The translations under genes and the position numbers were made by a program. From Pantoea sp050157905 (GTDB lineage: Bacteria > Pseudomonadota > Gammaproteobacteria > Enterobacterales > Enterobacteriaceae), in the NCBI RefSeq assembly GCF_050157905.1, contig NZ_JBKIWZ010000001.1, positions 3,596,001 to 3,660,000 of the forward strand: 64,000 nucleotides of DNA. The letters run 5' to 3'. The notes beneath the pieces are model-generated. The model did no database searches. It saw only the letters and a program-made list of their open reading frames with translations, and was not told the origin of the DNA. Positions 61,035 through 64,000 of the stretch are shown here, in pieces. Position 1 is the stretch's first letter. Every line of letters starts with the position of its first letter.

Positions 61035-63368
61035 ATGAAGCAAATTCGTCTGCTGGCGCAGTACTACGTTGATTTAATGGTCAAGCTGGGACTGGTGCGG
61101 TTCTCGCTGTTGCTGGCGTCGGCGCTGGTGGTACTGGCGATGATCGTCCAGATGGCGGTCACGATGGTACTGCGGGGTCACGTTGAGAGTATCGACGTGG
61201 TACGTTCGGTCTTCTTCGGGCTGCTGATCACGCCCTGGGCGGTCTATTTCCTCTCGGTGGTGGTCGATCAGCTGGAGGAGTCGCGGCAGCGGCTGGCCCG
61301 GCTGGTGGATAAACTGGAGGAGATGCGCACCCGCGATCTGGAACTTAACCAGCAGATGAAAGAGACCATCACGCAGCTGAATCAGGAGATCAGCGACCGT
61401 AAAAAGGCGGAACTGGCGCGCGAACAGGTGATGGATAAGCTGCGTGAAGAGGTGACGCGCCGCGAACAGGCGCAGATCGAGCTGGAACAGCAATCCTCTT
61501 TCCTGCGCTCCTTCCTGGATGCCTCACCTGATCTGGTGTTCTACCGCAATATCGACAAACAGTTTTCCGGCTGCAACCGGGCGATGGAGCTGCTGACCGG
61601 CAAAAGCGAAAAACAGCTGATTGGCCTGACACCACGCGATATTTACGATGATGAAGCGGCGACCAAGGTGCTGGAAACGGATGAGAAGGTGTTCCGCCAT
61701 AATGTCTCGCTGACCTATGAACAGTGGCTGCAATACCCCGACGGTCGGAAAGCCTGTTTTGAGATCCGTAAAGTGCCTTACTACGATCGCGTCGGAAAGC
61801 GTAGCGGACTGATGGGCTTCGGCCGCGATATAACCGAGCGTAAGCGCTATCAGGACGCGTTAGAGAACGCCAGCCGGGAAAAGACCACCTTTATCTCAAC
61901 GATCAGCCACGAGCTGCGTACGCCGCTTAATGGCATTGTCGGCCTGAGCCGGATTCTGCTGGATACCGATCTGAATCAGGAACAGCTGAAATATCTGAAA
62001 ACTATCCACGTCTCGGCCATCACACTGGGCAACATCTTTAACGATGTGATTGAGGTGGACAAGATCGAGCGCCGTAAAGTACAGCTCGATAATCAGCCGC
62101 TCGACTTTACTGGCTTCCTCGCCGATTTAGAAAATCTCTCCGGTCTGCTGGCACAGCCTAAAGGGCTGAAGTTTGTGCTCGCGCCGCAGCTGCCACTGCC
62201 ACACATGATCTCCACCGATGGCACGCGTCTGCGTCAGATTCTGTGGAACCTGATTGGCAACGCGGTGAAGTTTACGCAGCAGGGGGAAATCCTGGTGCGG
62301 GTGACCTATGAGCAGGAAGAGACGCTGCGCTTCGAAGTGCAGGACTCCGGCATGGGGATCCCGCAGGATGAGCAGGATAAGATCTTTGCGATGTACTATC
62401 AGGTCAAAGATCAGCACGGCGGTAAGCCGGCGACCGGTACCGGTATCGGCCTGGCGGTGTCACGCCGTCTGGCGCAGGCGATGGGCGGCGATATCCGCGT
62501 TCACAGTGCGCCAGGTCAGGGCTCCTGCTTTACCGTTGAGGTCCATGCGCCACGCATTGCGGAAGAGGTGGAAAACGAAGGCGTGGAAGACAGTCTGCCT
62601 CTGCCCGCTCTGCACGTATTACTGGTTGAAGATATTGAGCTGAATGTGATCGTGGCGCGCTCGGTTCTGGAAAAGCTGGGCTGCAGCGTAGAGGTTGCCA
62701 TGACCGGCCATGAGGCGCTGGCGATGTTTGACCCGCTGGAGTTTGATCTGGTGCTGCTGGATATTCAGCTGCCGGATATGACCGGGCTGGATGTCTCACG
62801 CGCCATCCGCCAGCAGTATCAGGGTTCCGATCTCCCGCCGCTGGTGGCGCTCACCGCCAATGTCCTCAAAGACAAAAAAGAGTATTTCGACGCGGGAATG
62901 GATGATGTTCTCAGCAAGCCTCTGGCGGTACCGGCACTGACGGCGATGATCAAAAAGTACTGGGATTATCAGTCTGAACCGGCAGAAGAGGCACCCGCCG
63001 CGCGCGACGACAAAAACCTGATGCTGCTGGATGTCGCTATGCTTGAACAGTACATCGAGCTGGTTGGACCCGGCCTGATCACCCAAAGCCTGACAATGTT
63101 TGAAAAAATGATGCCGGATTATCTGGCCGTGCTGGAATCAAACCTGATGGCGCGCGATCAAAAGGGGATTGCTGAAGAGGGTCATAAGATCAAAGGCGCG
63201 GCGGGGTCAGTCGGTTTACAGCGTTTACAGATGCTGGCGAAACAGATCCAGAGTCCGGAGCTGCCGGCATGGTGGGACAACGTGACAGAGTGGATCGATG
63301 AACTGAAGCACGAATGGCGACATGATGTGCAGGTATTACGCGACTGGGTAGCAGAACAGAAAACCTGA
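61035..63368 (+). CDS. arcB: Hybrid histidine kinase ArcB (aerobic respiration control sensor)
   Basis: 777 residues from ATG 61035 after GGGAG, about the E. coli length. Two N-terminal membrane helices (about 22-47 and 57-77), a coiled-coil linker (78-150), a PAS domain (about 155-275) carrying both quinone-responsive cysteines Cys180 and Cys241. The kinase domain has His292 (SHELRTPLNG), N-box NLIGNAVKFT and GTGIGLAV. A receiver domain has Asp576 (LVLLDIQLPDMTG) and a C-terminal HPt domain has His717 (EEGHKIKGAAGSVG). All phosphorelay residues have the same numbers as in E. coli. Phosphorylates ArcA when quinones are reduced. ArcZ lies directly downstream on the other strand. Confidence 0.98.
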   Translation: MKQIRLLAQYYVDLMVKLGLVRFSLLLASALVVLAMIVQMAVTMVLRGHVESIDVVRSVFFGLLITPWAVYFLSVVVDQLEESRQRLARLVDKLEEMRTRDLELNQQMKETITQLNQEISDRKKAELAREQVMDKLREEVTRREQAQIELEQQSSFLRSFLDASPDLVFYRNIDKQFSGCNRAMELLTGKSEKQLIGLTPRDIYDDEAATKVLETDEKVFRHNVSLTYEQWLQYPDGRKACFEIRKVPYYDRVGKRSGLMGFGRDITERKRYQDALENASREKTTFISTISHELRTPLNGIVGLSRILLDTDLNQEQLKYLKTIHVSAITLGNIFNDVIEVDKIERRKVQLDNQPLDFTGFLADLENLSGLLAQPKGLKFVLAPQLPLPHMISTDGTRLRQILWNLIGNAVKFTQQGEILVRVTYEQEETLRFEVQDSGMGIPQDEQDKIFAMYYQVKDQHGGKPATGTGIGLAVSRRLAQAMGGDIRVHSAPGQGSCFTVEVHAPRIAEEVENEGVEDSLPLPALHVLLVEDIELNVIVARSVLEKLGCSVEVAMTGHEALAMFDPLEFDLVLLDIQLPDMTGLDVSRAIRQQYQGSDLPPLVALTANVLKDKKEYFDAGMDDVLSKPLAVPALTAMIKKYWDYQSEPAEEAPAARDDKNLMLLDVAMLEQYIELVGPGLITQSLTMFEKMMPDYLAVLESNLMARDQKGIAEEGHKIKGAAGSVGLQRLQMLAKQIQSPELPAWWDNVTEWIDELKHEWRHDVQVLRDWVAEQKT

Positions 63369-63376
63369 TACGCCAG

Positions 63377-63495
63377 AAAAAAATGACCCCAGCCGAAGCC
63401 GGGGTGCGCGAATACTGCGCCAACACCAGGGAAAACATTGCGGCCGCTATGATCTGAATAATTAATGCAGCCGCAGGGTATTGGTTAACACTGTC
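63377..63495 (-). ncRNA. arcZ: ArcZ small regulatory RNA
   Basis: On the minus strand, convergent with arcB as in E. coli. The processed core is recognisable: CCCTGGTGTTGGCGCAGTAT followed by TCGCGCA (63401-63431), then the terminator stem ACCCCGGC-TTCG-GCTGGGGT and TCA plus seven T (63377-63383). This core, including the GUUGG-type seed used on rpoS and other targets, agrees with E. coli ArcZ as I remember it. ArcZ is an Hfq-dependent sRNA that activates rpoS and represses flhDC and arcB. The 5' end is approximate; the upstream half is diverged. GGTTAACAC near 63483 could be part of an ArcA site. Confidence 0.9.
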
Positions 63496-64000
63496 ATCAC
63501 CTTAGCAAATCCATCTTCACATGCGACAAGATTCATTAAAAATTGTGATATTGAGCAGCGTTTAAATACAGAAAACATTAATTTGGCAACACAGTCAAGT
63601 AAGGAATCAATTTACGTGCTGCATTGCTGTAAATTTAGCCAGATTTGCCCTTTTTCGTGTAGTTTTAACGCGGCAGTGGAAGGAGAACGAGGCGCAGAGG
63701 AAGCGAGTGACGCTGCGGTTAACATCAGTGTCAGCCGCATCGCTAAGACGCTGATATTGCAAGCAAGCACCCCAAAATGACACGAATAATCCAAAACGAT
63801 CCGGAATGATAAAAATGAATCTGACGCTTTCTCTTTTCAGTCCGATGGCGTAAGTACATTTGCTGAGCAAAAACAGGGCCAGCACAGGGATGACTGACGT
63901 TAACATCTGCTGATTATTTAAACGTTATAACGATAATTCTGATTAATATATAGACAGCGAAAGAATCAGAAAAAAGTTAATCTTTAGTAATGTGAATGTT
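63496..64000. other. Gene-poor end of window
   Basis: About 500 AT-rich bases. In E. coli elbB follows arcZ, but it is not seen here. A minus-strand frame of 99 residues (63906-63607) starts with a hydrophobic stretch, and an alternative frame of 60 residues lies at 63794-63612; neither has a ribosome site or family features. The final 100 bases are very AT-rich and could be a promoter for a gene beyond the window. Confidence 0.4.

Noticed and set aside
63607..63906. Minus-strand frames after arcZ, one with a hydrophobic start
   Set aside because: Overlapping alternatives, no ribosome site, codon use unlike neighbours; treated as chance frames.

Overview
The window looks like chromosomal DNA of an Enterobacterales bacterium, most likely an Erwiniaceae/Pantoea-type plant-associated species. 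This is an inference. It rests on E. coli-like core blocks with E. coli-like protein lengths (yjdC-dsbD-cutA-dcuA-aspA-fxsA-groSL-yjeI-epmB-efp-ecnAB-blc-epmA; degS-degQ-zapG-zapE-rplM-rpsI-sspA-sspB; arcB-arcZ), a membrane PQQ glucose dehydrogenase, and several carbohydrate loci typical of plant-associated relatives. No database search was possible.

Layout. 1-5.9 kb: end of an MFS drug exporter, gcd, a degenerate EAL-like protein and an EntS-like MFS exporter. 5.9-16.2 kb: a carbohydrate-utilisation region with a Gfo/Idh/MocA oxidoreductase, an amino-sugar-type kinase, a ROK regulator, a complete CUT1 ABC importer (ATPase encoded apart from the binding protein and permeases), a GNAT acetyltransferase and a cytoplasmic GH28 enzyme. 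16.2-18.3 kb: divergent D-malate/tartrate dehydrogenase and its LysR regulator. 18.4-20.7 kb: Fur-box-preceded YncE-like lipoprotein, a DUF1330 protein and YghU. 21-25.4 kb: LacI-family regulator with two TIM-barrel isomerase/dehydratase genes and a frameshifted Gfo/Idh/MocA gene, an inositol/sugar-type pathway. 25.5-30.9 kb: a five-gene chaperone-usher fimbrial operon followed by 1.1 kb of AT-rich gene-free DNA ending at a tRNA-Phe gene.

32-45.6 kb is a core block: disulfide reduction (DsbD), C4-dicarboxylate exchange and aspartase (DcuA, AspA), FxsA, GroES-GroEL with a sigma-32 promoter, the complete EF-P module (EpmB, EF-P, EpmA), entericidins and Blc. At 45.6 kb the synteny changes abruptly: epmA is joined to degS across a short palindromic repeat. 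degS itself carries a one-base frameshift in a poly-C tract.

45.7-52.6 kb: envelope proteases, cell-division factors, ribosomal proteins L13/S9 and the SspA/SspB stringent starvation/ClpXP adaptor pair. 52.7-60.1 kb is the most unusual locus: where E. coli has gltB-gltD near arcB, this window has a very large (1843 aa) GltB-like glutamate synthase and, instead of GltD, a CysJ-type FMN/FAD/NADPH diflavin reductase on the same strand. I propose that these form a non-canonical glutamate synthase. 61-63.5 kb: arcB, followed on the opposite strand by the ArcZ small RNA, recognisable from its conserved core and terminator. The last 0.5 kb holds no gene I can support.
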